In this document: positions 26,265 to 35,562 of the stretch, piece by piece
Layout: every line of letters begins with the position of its first letter
Position numbering within the stretch: the first letter of the stretch is position 1
Source: Bacteroidota bacterium
GTDB taxonomy: Bacteria; Bacteroidota; Bacteroidia; Bacteroidales; UBA10428
Length of the DNA stretch: 64,000 nt
Assembly (NCBI GenBank): GCA_023442525.1
Contig: JAEZZA010000002.1
Coordinates: 1-64,000 of the forward strand
Direction: 5' to 3'
Notes under the pieces: model-generated
What the model saw: only the letters and a program-made list of their open reading frames with translations
What the model was told of the DNA's origin: nothing
Database searches by the model: none
Made by a program: the position numbers and the translations under genes

Positions 26265-27886
26265 GGATTTTCCTTGTATTTTCCTGCAAAAAAAGTGCTG
26301 TAATTCATGGGCACTCTCATGGTATATTCCTTTGAAAACAGGCTGTCGGTTATTTCATTGGTAATGAACCAGGGCCCGGATACCGGATTGTGATTATACC
26401 GAATAATATCGTTACGTTCACGGGTGAGATAGTAAACATTATGCATGGTAATGGTATCCGCCATCACATATAGCTCCTCTCCTGAAGTTGCCTTTGCAAG
26501 CTTTATGGCATCACTCCGGCATAGGGATATCCATGATTCACTTTGCCTGTATGGAAAAATAAATAAATCGAATCCGATCCTGCCGGCCAGCAGCAAAAGT
26601 ACAATAATATAAATGAAACCGGACCTGATCTTACTATACAAAGTGATTTTGAAGATTATTAAAGTTACTATGGCTAATGCAGCAACCTTGATATATAAAT
26701 GGTTCACCGGTAAATAATCCGCAAAAATTACTGGTAATAAAACAATAGCACAAGCCATAGCGATAATCAGATACCGGGAACCTGTAGTTACAATCCGGTA
26801 CATGCGGGTTTTTTGTAAAGCATGCAGCCTGGCGGCATACAGAAAAACTATAAATGCCAGTGGTATCAGCATGAGAAGATACCGTGGATAGGTTATCGGC
26901 GAAAGCCAGTAAACAATAATATTTGCTGTAAAAATCAGGATACAATACCGGATAAACCGGTTTGTAATTAGCTTTCTAAATATTGCTGAGTTAACGATAA
27001 ATACGACAAGCAGCGTCCAGGGTAAAAAATGATAAATCACTTCAAATGGAAAAGTCAGAACATGTACTGCCGTTTGGGCAATACCGGCACCTATCGCGGA
27101 TTTTTGCGACGATTCGGTAACCAGTCGAAGAAGTGCATCGTCAAGATATTGAGGGTTTCTTAAATAATAGAACAGATAATATGTTCCACAGATTAACAGA
27201 AAAGTAAATATGCCTGCAAAATGACGCCACGATAAAAGCGTTTTGAACCGCTTCCCATCAATGAAAATAACCAACAGGGTAATTCCCTGAAATGCCAGCG
27301 ATGGCACTCCTTTCAGAAGAAAGCAGATTGCCGTGATGAGGTATGAAAAAAAGAACAAATGCAGATAGTTACGCTTTTCATAATAGTGCCATATAAGCAT
27401 GAAATTGGTAAAAACCAGCCATGAGAAAAAGATATCAATCAAGCCCAGAAACGAATCCCAGAACAGTGTCCGCCCACATGTCAGAAATAGTAATGACGAC
27501 AATATTCCAATCGGTTTTCCCAATTTCTTTCCGATCCAGTAATATATCGTAAAGCAGTATCCGATAAGAAAAAGCGTGGTGGGCAGCCTTACAAAAAACT
27601 CACTGTTGTTCCGGAAGATTTTGAAAAATCCAATTAATATCCAGTTGAAAAGCGGCGGTTTGTTTAGATATATTTCGCCGTTCAGTGTAGGGGTAATGTA
27701 ATCACCCGAGATCATCATCTCGAGTGCAACCACAGCCCTGATGGCTTCATCGCCAATCAGCGGAAGCATATCAAGGTTTATATATAGTGCAAAAACGGCC
27801 AAAATACCTGCAAGCAGAAAATACATCCTGCCGGCATTATCAAACAAACCCTGTTTCCTTAATATGTCAGATTTAGATATCGCCAA
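26261..27886 (-). CDS. ArnT/PMT-like GT-C glycosyltransferase
   Basis: 541 residues with about 11-12 TM segments. The first periplasmic loop has LIGDEAIRAVVALEM followed by YLNKPPLFNWILIGFFK, the acidic and KPP motifs of GT83/GT39 lipid-carrier-dependent transferases. It should move a sugar from polyprenyl phosphate to a periplasmic acceptor such as lipid A or a surface glycan. Paired with the GtrB-like gene, it forms a two-step modification system; the target is unknown. Confidence 0.88.
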   Translation of the reverse strand: MAISKSDILRKQGLFDNAGRMYFLLAGILAVFALYINLDMLPLIGDEAIRAVVALEMMISGDYITPTLNGEIYLNKPPLFNWILIGFFKIFRNNSEFFVRLPTTLFLIGYCFTIYYWIGKKLGKPIGILSSLLFLTCGRTLFWDSFLGLIDIFFSWLVFTNFMLIWHYYEKRNYLHLFFFSYLITAICFLLKGVPSLAFQGITLLVIFIDGKRFKTLLSWRHFAGIFTFLLICGTYYLFYYLRNPQYLDDALLRLVTESSQKSAIGAGIAQTAVHVLTFPFEVIYHFLPWTLLVVFIVNSAIFRKLITNRFIRYCILIFTANIIVYWLSPITYPRYLLMLIPLAFIVFLYAARLHALQKTRMYRIVTTGSRYLIIAMACAIVLLPVIFADYLPVNHLYIKVAALAIVTLIIFKITLYSKIRSGFIYIIVLLLLAGRIGFDLFIFPYRQSESWISLCRSDAIKLAKATSGEELYVMADTITMHNVYYLTRERNDIIRYNHNPVSGPWFITNEITDSLFSKEYTMRVPMNYSTFFAGKYKENP

Positions 27887-27896
27887 CTTCGCATAT

Positions 27897-28532
27897 CTAT
27901 TCCGCGTATCCCACGGTCTGTGCCACTACAATATAATAATTTTCACCGAGGCCCATTTCCGGTGCCAGTTTTTGACGATCCACCGAGCCACGAACCACAG
28001 CACCCATGTTTTCCGAGGCACAATAGAGATAAATATTCTGGGCAACAAATCCGGCATCTATATTTGCGGTCTGGTATTTTACCTGGTTATCATTTCCGGC
28101 CATTTTCGACAAATCGGCCACGATCACAATATTCGCGGGTGCCTTGGCTACATAAGGCTGCATTCCGGTTAAAGCGCGGATATCCCTGTTATGTATTGTA
28201 ACAAGTGCATGCTGTTTGGCATCATAAAGGAACAGTCCGTATTTGTTGCTAACATAGATCTCAATTTCCTGTTTATTCTGTGAAGTTGGAACCGTTCTAC
28301 GGCTTTCTTCGGGACGGTTGTAACCATTGGCGGCCCAAAGCAAATTCGCCATTTCCTGTAAAGGAATATCGCGTTCACTAAAACTTCTTGTCGATTTACG
28401 GTTTTTGAACGCCTGCATCAGAGGCACTCCTTTATTTAACTGAGGTTCCGGTAATTTAATAACCTGCTTTTCCTGTGAAAATGCACAAACCTGGCTGGCC
28501 AGAATAATTAATGACAGAAACAGAACTTTCAT
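27897..28532 (-). CDS. Exported SagB-type nitroreductase-family protein
   Basis: 211 residues. A signal peptide (MKVLFLSLIILASQVCAFS) is followed by a nitroreductase fold: RKSTRSFSERDIPLQEMANLLWAA is the FMN-binding start, with GFVAQNIYLYCASENMG in the middle and a final YYIVVAQTVGY. Nitroreductases of this SagB-like type are FMN flavoproteins. A secreted version is common in Bacteroidota but its substrate is not established. It lies just upstream of the ArnT-like gene on the same strand. Confidence 0.85.
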   Translation of the reverse strand: MKVLFLSLIILASQVCAFSQEKQVIKLPEPQLNKGVPLMQAFKNRKSTRSFSERDIPLQEMANLLWAANGYNRPEESRRTVPTSQNKQEIEIYVSNKYGLFLYDAKQHALVTIHNRDIRALTGMQPYVAKAPANIVIVADLSKMAGNDNQVKYQTANIDAGFVAQNIYLYCASENMGAVVRGSVDRQKLAPEMGLGENYYIVVAQTVGYAE

Positions 28533-28581
28533 GATATAATTGGTTTAGATTTCGAATTATTTATAAACTGTGGTAATGAAA

Positions 28582-29733
28582 TCAATTATTCTTCATCACC
28601 CATAAATCGATTCCTGCAGTTTTCCTTAATTGATCCCTTTGTGAGGCAGCTTCTTCAGGTGTATCAAACGATCCCATCGAAACCATGTAATATTTTCCTT
28701 TTTTGGGCAGTATTTCAGCACTCAACCCTTTTGCCTGTAAAGTTGAACGCTGTTTTTCAGCATTCTCCAGTATGGTGAAGGATCCGGCAACAATATGATA
28801 TGGCCGGGCATAATTCGTTACCTCCTGTACCTTAGGCTGAGCAACAGGTTGAATGGCTTCATCAGCCTCCCGTGTTTTGGGTTCTTCTATCGATAAAGCC
28901 TTCCCACGGTCCACCTGATCATCTAATTCCCGGCTGATTTGAGTTGTAAGCGAATCTCCCTGCTGCGATGTTTCGGTCACCGTATTGCCAAATACTAACT
29001 GTCCTGTTGAATCCTGTGCCTCCGGATTAAAGATTGATCTGACGTCTGAGATCAGGGTTCCCATATTGCCGGTAATATAAATTACCGCCAGCATACCGAT
29101 AAGTAATCCAAACAGCACTACGGGGATAATCCACTTCCGGTTGCTCTTATATTCCTTTTCTTTTACCAATACGGCAGGTTCAGGAATTCGCGCCGTTACT
29201 GGCTTTTCAATATTTACCCCCGGCTTAACAGGTTCTGGTCTGACAGGTTCTGGTTTAACGGGTTCCGGTTTGACGGGCTCAGGTTTGACGGGCTCAGGTT
29301 TTTCCTGCTTAACCGCAGTCTGGCGTGGAACCTCGAGTTGAGGCATTTTAAAAATACTGACCCTTTTAAGCAATTCTTCTTCACCTGCAAAGGTTATCGC
29401 TCCGTTTGCCTTTTTTGAAAGAACACCGAATCCTTCCATGGTAAACGGCAGATTATTGCCCAGCTTTTCTTCAACCTCGCTTCTGAATTCCTTTACCGCC
29501 GTAAGAGCTACTTCCTTATCCAACCCAAGCTTTCGTGTAAGATAACCGGTGAGCTGACCGTCATCTGCCTGCTGAGAGCTGTCGAACTTTACGGTGACTG
29601 TGGGAGGCGTTAGAACGCCGGTAGTCCTGTTAAGCTGGGCGGGCCGTTGTGAAAGCACAAATGCACCAAATCCGGGCACAATGGCTTTCTGATTTCGCAA
29701 CAGCAGTTCGCGTATAACCGGGATAATATTCAC
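28582..29733 (-). CDS. HU-CCDC81 / SPOR domain membrane protein
   Basis: About 383 residues from GTG 29733 (a longer upstream extension lacks family similarity). Two HU-like halves occupy about 1-130 (RELLLRNQKAIVPGFGAFVL; LPFTMEGFGVLSKK). A Pro-rich linker with about five PEPVK/R repeats follows, then one TM helix (WIIPVVLFGLLIGMLAVIYI). A C-terminal SPOR domain (YHIVAGSF...YYMVSMGSFDT) closes the protein. SPOR domains bind denuded peptidoglycan at the division site, and the cytoplasmic HU-like part may contact DNA or protein partners. This architecture is characteristic of Bacteroidota. Divergent from the aminotransferase gene. Confidence 0.88.
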   Translation of the reverse strand: MNIIPVIRELLLRNQKAIVPGFGAFVLSQRPAQLNRTTGVLTPPTVTVKFDSSQQADDGQLTGYLTRKLGLDKEVALTAVKEFRSEVEEKLGNNLPFTMEGFGVLSKKANGAITFAGEEELLKRVSIFKMPQLEVPRQTAVKQEKPEPVKPEPVKPEPVKPEPVRPEPVKPGVNIEKPVTARIPEPAVLVKEKEYKSNRKWIIPVVLFGLLIGMLAVIYITGNMGTLISDVRSIFNPEAQDSTGQLVFGNTVTETSQQGDSLTTQISRELDDQVDRGKALSIEEPKTREADEAIQPVAQPKVQEVTNYARPYHIVAGSFTILENAEKQRSTLQAKGLSAEILPKKGKYYMVSMGSFDTPEEAASQRDQLRKTAGIDLWVMKNN

Positions 29734-29829
29734 GTGTGTATATTTAAGATCGTAGCTTTTAGACTTCAAATTTAATAAAATATCTATGTTAAACTCCAAA
29801 TGATTATCTTCGTGAGGTTTAATGAGCTT

Positions 29830-30963
29830 ATGATGAAAAAGATTTCCATGGTCGATTTGCACACTCAGTATCTGAATATAAAACAGGATATTGATGGTGC
29901 TATACAGCGTGTGCTGGATAGCGCAGTATTTGTGAAAGGACCCGAAGTAAAGGAGTTCGAAAATGAGTTATCGGAATACCTGGGTGTGAAACACGTTATA
30001 GCATGTGCCAACGGTACCGATGCATTGCAGATTTGCCTTATGGCATTGGGTTTAAAGCCCGGAGATGAGGTGATCACTCCAGATTTTACATTTATTTCTA
30101 CCGTGGAAGTTTCGGCTCTTCTTGGTTTTAGGCCGGTTATAGTGGATGTTGAGCCGGGCACATTCAACATGGATATAAATTCCCTGAAAAAAGCCATCAC
30201 ACCGAAAACCAGGGCTATTATTCCGGTTCATCTGTTCGGACAATGTGCCAACATGGAAGAGATATTAAAACTCGCAGGCGAGCATGGAATCCCCGTTATT
30301 GAAGATGTGGCACAGGCGCTGTCGGCTGATTACACATTTTCGGACGGTCGTAAAGTTAAAGCAGGAACTATGGGATTAATGGCATGTACGTCGTTTTTCC
30401 CCTCGAAAAACCTTGGCTGTTTTGGCGATGGCGGAGCCATAATGACCAATGACAGTGAGCTGGCAGGTACAATCTCTGCAATCACACACCATGGGATGAG
30501 AAAACGGTATTATTACGATCTTACCGGTGTAAACTCCCGACTGGATAACATTCAGGCTGCAATCCTACGGATTAAACTCCGGCACCTTGACGAATACTCT
30601 GCGGCACGCCTGAAGGCTGCCGGCTGGTACGACCGTGCACTGTCGGGACTAAAAGGGATAACGGTTCCCGAACGATCCTCTTTCAGTACTCATGTTTTTC
30701 ATCAGTACACTGTTAAATTGCAGGGTATTGACAGGGAAGCTCTGATGAAGCATCTTGAATCGCTTGGTATACCCTCGATGATATATTACCCCTTTCCATG
30801 CCATCTTCAAAAGGCCTTTGAATGGCTTGGTCATGTAAAAGGCGATTTTCCGGTAACTGAAATGCTTTGTAATTCGGTGCTTTCATTACCTATGCACACC
30901 GAACTTGATGAAGAACAGCTTGTTTATATCACCGAAGGAATAAAAAGTTTTCTTATTAAATAA
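29830..30963 (+). CDS. DegT/DnrJ/EryC1 aminotransferase (WbpE-like)
   Basis: 377 residues from ATG 29830 (ATG ATG). A PLP-dependent sugar aminotransferase with MVDLHTQYLNIKQDID at the start, NGTDALQICLMALGLKPGDE, IPVHLFGQCANM, the IEDVAQ aspartate, and the PLP-lysine in FFPSKNLGCFGDGGA (about Lys193). It aminates a keto sugar nucleotide. The next gene encodes a WbpD-like N-acetyltransferase, so the pair probably makes a 3-acetamido sugar. The dehydrogenases that would supply a uronic-acid substrate are not in the window. Confidence 0.92.
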   Translation: MMKKISMVDLHTQYLNIKQDIDGAIQRVLDSAVFVKGPEVKEFENELSEYLGVKHVIACANGTDALQICLMALGLKPGDEVITPDFTFISTVEVSALLGFRPVIVDVEPGTFNMDINSLKKAITPKTRAIIPVHLFGQCANMEEILKLAGEHGIPVIEDVAQALSADYTFSDGRKVKAGTMGLMACTSFFPSKNLGCFGDGGAIMTNDSELAGTISAITHHGMRKRYYYDLTGVNSRLDNIQAAILRIKLRHLDEYSAARLKAAGWYDRALSGLKGITVPERSSFSTHVFHQYTVKLQGIDREALMKHLESLGIPSMIYYPFPCHLQKAFEWLGHVKGDFPVTEMLCNSVLSLPMHTELDEEQLVYITEGIKSFLIK

Positions 30964-30965
30964 AT

Positions 30966-31541
30966 ATGGATCTGCCTTATATTGCCCATGAAACTGCCGT
31001 TATCGACCCGGGCTCAGTAATAGGAAAAGGAACCAGGATATGGCACTTTACTCATGTTATGAAGGATTGTGCTATAGGAGAGAACTGTAATCTTGGACAA
31101 AACGTAGTAGTCTCTCCGGGCGTGAAACTTGGAAATAATGTTAAGGTCCAGAATAACGTATCCATTTACACAGGAGTAATCTGCGAGGACGATGTATTTC
31201 TGGGCCCGTCGATGGTTTTTACAAACGTAATAAATCCGCGAAGTGCCATAGCCCGGAAAGATCAATACAAAACTACTTATGTTGAAACGGGAGCCAGCAT
31301 CGGTGCCAATGCCACGATTATTTGCGGCATCCGGATCGGAAAATACGCCTTCATTGGCGCAGGAGCAGTGGTCACCAAGGATGTATCGGCGTATGAACTA
31401 GTCATCGGTAATCCTGCCCGGCATTCGGGTTGGATGAGCGAATTCGGTCACAGGCTGCATTTTAATGCCGAGGGAATTGCCGAATGCCCGGAGAGCAAGG
31501 TTAAGTACAAACTAATTAATAATTCGGTTACTAAAATATAA
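30966..31541 (+). CDS. Left-handed beta-helix sugar N-acetyltransferase (WbpD-like)
   Basis: 191 residues made almost wholly of hexapeptide repeats. It starts YIAHETAVIDPGSVIGKGTRIW, continues CNLGQNVVVSPGV, and closes with GAGAVVTKDV and VIGNPAR, as in WbpD/WlbB/FdtC enzymes that acetylate 3-amino sugars of UDP or dTDP nucleotides. It starts three bases after the aminotransferase stop, so the two act in sequence. Confidence 0.9.
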   Translation: MDLPYIAHETAVIDPGSVIGKGTRIWHFTHVMKDCAIGENCNLGQNVVVSPGVKLGNNVKVQNNVSIYTGVICEDDVFLGPSMVFTNVINPRSAIARKDQYKTTYVETGASIGANATIICGIRIGKYAFIGAGAVVTKDVSAYELVIGNPARHSGWMSEFGHRLHFNAEGIAECPESKVKYKLINNSVTKI

Positions 31542-31545
31542 ATAA

Positions 31546-32580
31546 ATGGCATCAAGGATTTTGGTTACAGGCGGAACGGGCTACATTGGATCTCATACGG
31601 TAGTGGAACTTATTGAGGCCGGTTATGAACCTGTTATTGTCGATAATCTATATAATTCACAGTTAAGCGTACTCGACGGGATCAGGGAAATTACCGGCAA
31701 ACAGCCCGCTTTTGAGAATTTCGACCTCTGTGATCTGGAAAAACTAAGGGAATTCTGCAGGAAATATAACGATCTGAAAGCAATTATTCATTTTGCCGCC
31801 TATAAAGCAGTTGGCGAATCCGTTGAAAAACCTCTGGAATATTACAGGAATAACCTGGTCTCGCTTATGAACCTGCTCCATGTGATGAGAGAATTCGGAA
31901 TACCCAATCTCGTTTTCTCATCATCCTGCACGGTATACGGGCAGCCCGACAAACTTCCGGTTACGGAAGAGTCTGCCATTAAACCCGCAGGATCACCCTA
32001 TGGAAACACCAAGCAGATCAGCGAAGAAATTATCAGGGATACCATTTCGGCTACACCCGGACTTCAGTCGATCTCACTTCGCTATTTTAATCCCATCGGT
32101 GCGCATCCATCTGCATTAATTGGTGAACTACCACTAGGCGTACCGCTTAACCTGGTTCCTTATATTACTCAAACAGTTATCGGACTGCGTCCTGAACTGA
32201 GAGTATTTGGAAACGACTACGACACTCCCGATGGCACAGGGATCAGAGATTACATTTATGTGGCAGACCTTGCCAGGGCTCATGTTTCGTCAATAAACCG
32301 CCTGCTCGAAAAGAAAAACCGAAATCCTTTTGAGGTTTTTAACCTGGGTACCGGTAAAGGTTTATCTGTAATGGAGGTTGTCAGGACTTTTGAGAAAGCA
32401 ACAGGTGAAAAAGTAAATTACCGCATTTATCCACGACGTCCGGGCGACATCTCACAGGTGTATGCCGATACGTCTTTGGCAAACAGTGAACTCGGCTGGA
32501 AAGCTGATACTCCCCTGGAAGACACTTTACGGTCGGCCTGGAAATGGGAAAAATACATTCGCGAAACGCAAAAAAAATAG
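31546..32580 (+). CDS. galE: UDP-glucose 4-epimerase
   Basis: 344 residues, the usual GalE length. The Rossmann motif is ILVTGGTGYIGSHT. Catalytic residues lie in SSSCTVYGQ and YGNTKQISEE (YxxxK), and the C-terminal ARRPGDISQVYAD-like stretch (here YPRRPGDISQVYAD) is typical. It interconverts UDP-Glc and UDP-Gal (or the GlcNAc forms) for glycan synthesis. It starts four bases after the acetyltransferase gene and is followed by rfbB eight bases later. Confidence 0.95.
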   Translation: MASRILVTGGTGYIGSHTVVELIEAGYEPVIVDNLYNSQLSVLDGIREITGKQPAFENFDLCDLEKLREFCRKYNDLKAIIHFAAYKAVGESVEKPLEYYRNNLVSLMNLLHVMREFGIPNLVFSSSCTVYGQPDKLPVTEESAIKPAGSPYGNTKQISEEIIRDTISATPGLQSISLRYFNPIGAHPSALIGELPLGVPLNLVPYITQTVIGLRPELRVFGNDYDTPDGTGIRDYIYVADLARAHVSSINRLLEKKNRNPFEVFNLGTGKGLSVMEVVRTFEKATGEKVNYRIYPRRPGDISQVYADTSLANSELGWKADTPLEDTLRSAWKWEKYIRETQKK

Positions 32581-32587
32581 AAGAATC

Positions 32588-33643
32588 ATGCCATCTACAA
32601 TTCTGATCACCGGAGGGGCTGGATTTATAGGCTCACATGTGGTACGGCTTTTCGTTAACAAGTACCCCGATTCAACAATCATTAATGCCGATAAATTAAC
32701 CTATGCCGGAAACCTCGAAAATCTGAAGGATGTCGAAAACAAACCCAATTATTCTTTTATCAAACTGGATATCACCGACAAAAAGCAGGTTGAAGCACTT
32801 TTCAACCGGCAGAATATCGACACGGTCATTCATCTTGCCGCTGAATCCCATGTCGACCGGTCGATTACAAATCCTCTTGAATTCATTCACACAAATATCA
32901 CAGGTACAGTTAACCTTCTTCACACTGCCAAGGAAGCATGGAAAGATAATTATAAAGGCAGGGTTTTTTATCATATTTCAACCGACGAAGTCTTCGGTTC
33001 GTTGTCCGACGAAGGGTTTTTCACCGAAGAAACAGCATATGATCCGCGAAGCCCTTATTCTGCGTCAAAGGCAAGTTCCGACCACCTGGTTCGTGCATAC
33101 GGACACACTTACTGCCTGCCAGTTATCATTTCTAACTGCTCCAATAATTATGGCCCCAACCAGTTTCCGGAGAAACTGATCCCCCTGGCCATCAATAATA
33201 TCAAAAACAGCAATCCCATTCCTGTATACGGGAAGGGTGAGAACGTGCGCGACTGGCTTTATGTAGAAGACCATGCCAGAGCAATAGATCTTATCTTGCA
33301 TAAGGGAACTATAGGTGAAACATACGCAATAGGAGGCTCCAACGAATGGAAAAATATCGACCTCATCCGCCTGCTATGCCGGATTATGGACGAAAAACTG
33401 AACCGGCCTACGGGCGAGTCGGAAATGCTGATTCGCTTTGTTACCGACAGGGCGGGACACGATTTACGTTATGCCATCGATTCCTCAAAACTCAGGAAAG
33501 AACTGGGATGGGAACCTTCCTTAACCTTCGAAGAAGGCCTGCGTAAAACAGTTGACTGGTATCTCTCAAATGAGGAGTGGCTGAACCACGTAATCAATGG
33601 TGATTATGAACTATATTACTCGAAACAATATTCTAATAGATAG
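32588..33643 (+). CDS. rfbB: dTDP-glucose 4,6-dehydratase
   Basis: 351 residues from ATG 32588. The sequence begins ILITGGAGFIGSHVVRLF. The catalytic Thr-Asp-Glu lies in ISTDEVFGSLSDEG and the YxxxK in YSASKASSDHLVRAYGHT, with NCSNNYGP following; all are hallmarks of RfbB/RmlB. It makes dTDP-4-keto-6-deoxyglucose. RmlA, RmlC and RmlD are not in the window, so the final sugar (rhamnose or another deoxy or amino sugar) is undecided. It ends the sugar-nucleotide operon. Confidence 0.95.
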   Translation: MPSTILITGGAGFIGSHVVRLFVNKYPDSTIINADKLTYAGNLENLKDVENKPNYSFIKLDITDKKQVEALFNRQNIDTVIHLAAESHVDRSITNPLEFIHTNITGTVNLLHTAKEAWKDNYKGRVFYHISTDEVFGSLSDEGFFTEETAYDPRSPYSASKASSDHLVRAYGHTYCLPVIISNCSNNYGPNQFPEKLIPLAINNIKNSNPIPVYGKGENVRDWLYVEDHARAIDLILHKGTIGETYAIGGSNEWKNIDLIRLLCRIMDEKLNRPTGESEMLIRFVTDRAGHDLRYAIDSSKLRKELGWEPSLTFEEGLRKTVDWYLSNEEWLNHVINGDYELYYSKQYSNR

Positions 33644-33650
33644 CGCTTAT

Positions 33651-33666
33651 CCCCCTTCGGAGGGGG
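33651..33666. repeat. GC-rich hairpin between convergent rfbB and glmS
   Basis: CCCCCT and AGGGGG pair around a TCGG loop. No T-run follows on either strand, so it resembles a dispersed intergenic repeat more than an intrinsic terminator, although it separates two converging genes. Confidence 0.5.
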
Positions 33667-33686
33667 CAGGTGGAGGAGATCAGAGC

Positions 33687-35522
33687 TTACTCGACAGTTA
33701 CCGATTTCGCCAGATTCCTCGGCTGATCTACATTACATCCGCGCATAACGGCAATATGGTACGACAACAGTTGTAATGGAATCACTGCCAACAGTGGAGT
33801 GAAAATATTTTCACACTCAGGGATTTCAATAATATGACTGGCCAGTTCGTGAATGGTGGCATCGCCTTGGGTAACTACCGCTATTACGATACCCTTCCGG
33901 GCTTTCACTTCCTGAATGTTGCTTACGATCTTATCATACGAATGATCCCGCGTTGCAAGTACTACCACAGGCATGTTATGGTCGATCAGGGCTATCGGGC
34001 CATGTTTCATTTCAGCAGCTGGATAACCCTCGGCATGTATATAGGAAATTTCCTTGAGTTTCAAAGCTCCTTCAAGAGCAACGGGGAACAGGTAACCGCG
34101 ACCCAGATAAAGGAAATTATTAACGTCTTTATACCTGTCGGCCAGCGAACGTATCTCCTTATCCATCTTGAGAATGGTCTCAATTTTTTCAGGTATCTTC
34201 ATTACCTCGTCAATGTAATTATGATACTGTTCTTCGCTGAGTGTATGGCGTTTTCTGCCTAGCAGAATGGCCATCAATGCCAGAACCGTTACCTGTGCAG
34301 TAAATGCTTTGGTTGATGCCACACCTATTTCGGGTCCTGCATGTGTGTAAACTCCGGCATCCGTTTCACGGGGAATACTCGATCCTACCACATTGCAAAT
34401 TCCCAGTACCAGTGCACCGGCTTCTTTCGCCAGACGAATGGCAGCCAGTGTATCGGCAGTTTCACCACTCTGACTGATAGCAATAACTACATCGCCCTTA
34501 TTAATTATCGGTCGCCGGTACCGGAATTCGGAAGCATATTCCACTTCCACCGGTATTCTCGCCAGATCTTCAAACAGATACTCCCCAACAAGGCCGGCGT
34601 GCCATGAAGTGCCACAGCCGATAATTATGATACGCTTTGCATCAACAAGTCGTGGCAAAACATTGAAAAGTCCTCCCAGCCTGAGATCGGATTCAGCCTG
34701 TACAACCCTTCCTCTGAAAGTATCATGTATGGATCGGGGTTGTTCAAATATCTCCTTCAACATGAAATGGTCATAACCACCCTTATCTATTTCACCAATA
34801 TCCAGGTTAATTTGCTGAATGGTGGGATTTAAAGTCAGATTCCGGAGGTTCTTCAGGATCAGTTCGCCCTTGGTGATTACTGCAACATTCTGATCGTTCA
34901 GGTAAATTACGCTCTTGGTATATTCAACTATTGGTGTTGCATCCGAAGCAATAAAATATTCATCGTTGCCCACTCCGATAACCAGTGGACTGCCTTTTCG
35001 GGCTGCTATCAGCTTGTCCGGCTCATCGGTGCACATCACAACTATTCCATAGGCACCCTCCACTTTTAAGAGCGCCAGCCTCACTGCCATCTCGGCAGTT
35101 ACTTTACCTTTCGTATAAATAAATTCTATGAGGTTAACCAGTACTTCCGAGTCTGTCTGGCTTGTGAACTTATATCCGCTTTTAACCAGCCGTTCCTTTA
35201 GTTGCGCGTAATTTTCGATGATACCATTATGGATGATAACAAACTTGCCATGAAACGATTTATGCGGATGTGCGTTGATGTCGTTCGGTTCACCATGTGT
35301 GGCCCAACGTGTGTGGCCCATGCCGACTTTACCTTTAACTGAATTGCCATTGATGTGACTTTCCAGGTCGCTTACTTTTCCCCGGCATTTGAATATCTGA
35401 GGCTCACCGTTGAGAACGGAAACTCCGGCAGAGTCGTAGCCTCTGTATTCCAAACGTTTAAGTCCATTTATGAGTACAGGATATGCATCCCGGTATCCGA
35501 TATAACCAACAATTCCACACAT
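33687..35522 (-). CDS. glmS: Glutamine-fructose-6-phosphate aminotransferase
   Basis: 611 residues, the normal length. The start MCGIVGYIGYRDAYPVLI places the catalytic Cys right after the initiator Met, then LEYRGYDSAG; this is the glutaminase domain (1 to about 220). Two SIS domains follow, with GCGTSWHAG and ISQSGETADT in the first and EISYIHAEGYPAAEMKHGP in the second, and the C-terminus is the expected NLAKSVTVE. It makes glucosamine-6-phosphate, the first step to UDP-GlcNAc for peptidoglycan, LPS and the neighbouring glycan genes. Confidence 0.97.
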   Translation of the reverse strand: MCGIVGYIGYRDAYPVLINGLKRLEYRGYDSAGVSVLNGEPQIFKCRGKVSDLESHINGNSVKGKVGMGHTRWATHGEPNDINAHPHKSFHGKFVIIHNGIIENYAQLKERLVKSGYKFTSQTDSEVLVNLIEFIYTKGKVTAEMAVRLALLKVEGAYGIVVMCTDEPDKLIAARKGSPLVIGVGNDEYFIASDATPIVEYTKSVIYLNDQNVAVITKGELILKNLRNLTLNPTIQQINLDIGEIDKGGYDHFMLKEIFEQPRSIHDTFRGRVVQAESDLRLGGLFNVLPRLVDAKRIIIIGCGTSWHAGLVGEYLFEDLARIPVEVEYASEFRYRRPIINKGDVVIAISQSGETADTLAAIRLAKEAGALVLGICNVVGSSIPRETDAGVYTHAGPEIGVASTKAFTAQVTVLALMAILLGRKRHTLSEEQYHNYIDEVMKIPEKIETILKMDKEIRSLADRYKDVNNFLYLGRGYLFPVALEGALKLKEISYIHAEGYPAAEMKHGPIALIDHNMPVVVLATRDHSYDKIVSNIQEVKARKGIVIAVVTQGDATIHELASHIIEIPECENIFTPLLAVIPLQLLSYHIAVMRGCNVDQPRNLAKSVTVE

Positions 35523-35562
35523 AATATAGGGTTTAGGGTATTAAAACTGATTTCCGTTAAGG

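Noticed and set aside
32462..32587. N-terminal extension of RfbB into galE
   Set aside because: The extension overlaps galE in another frame and has no family similarity; ATG 32588 begins the canonical Rossmann motif.
33651..33666. Bidirectional intrinsic terminator between rfbB and glmS
   Set aside because: The hairpin has no T-run on either side.
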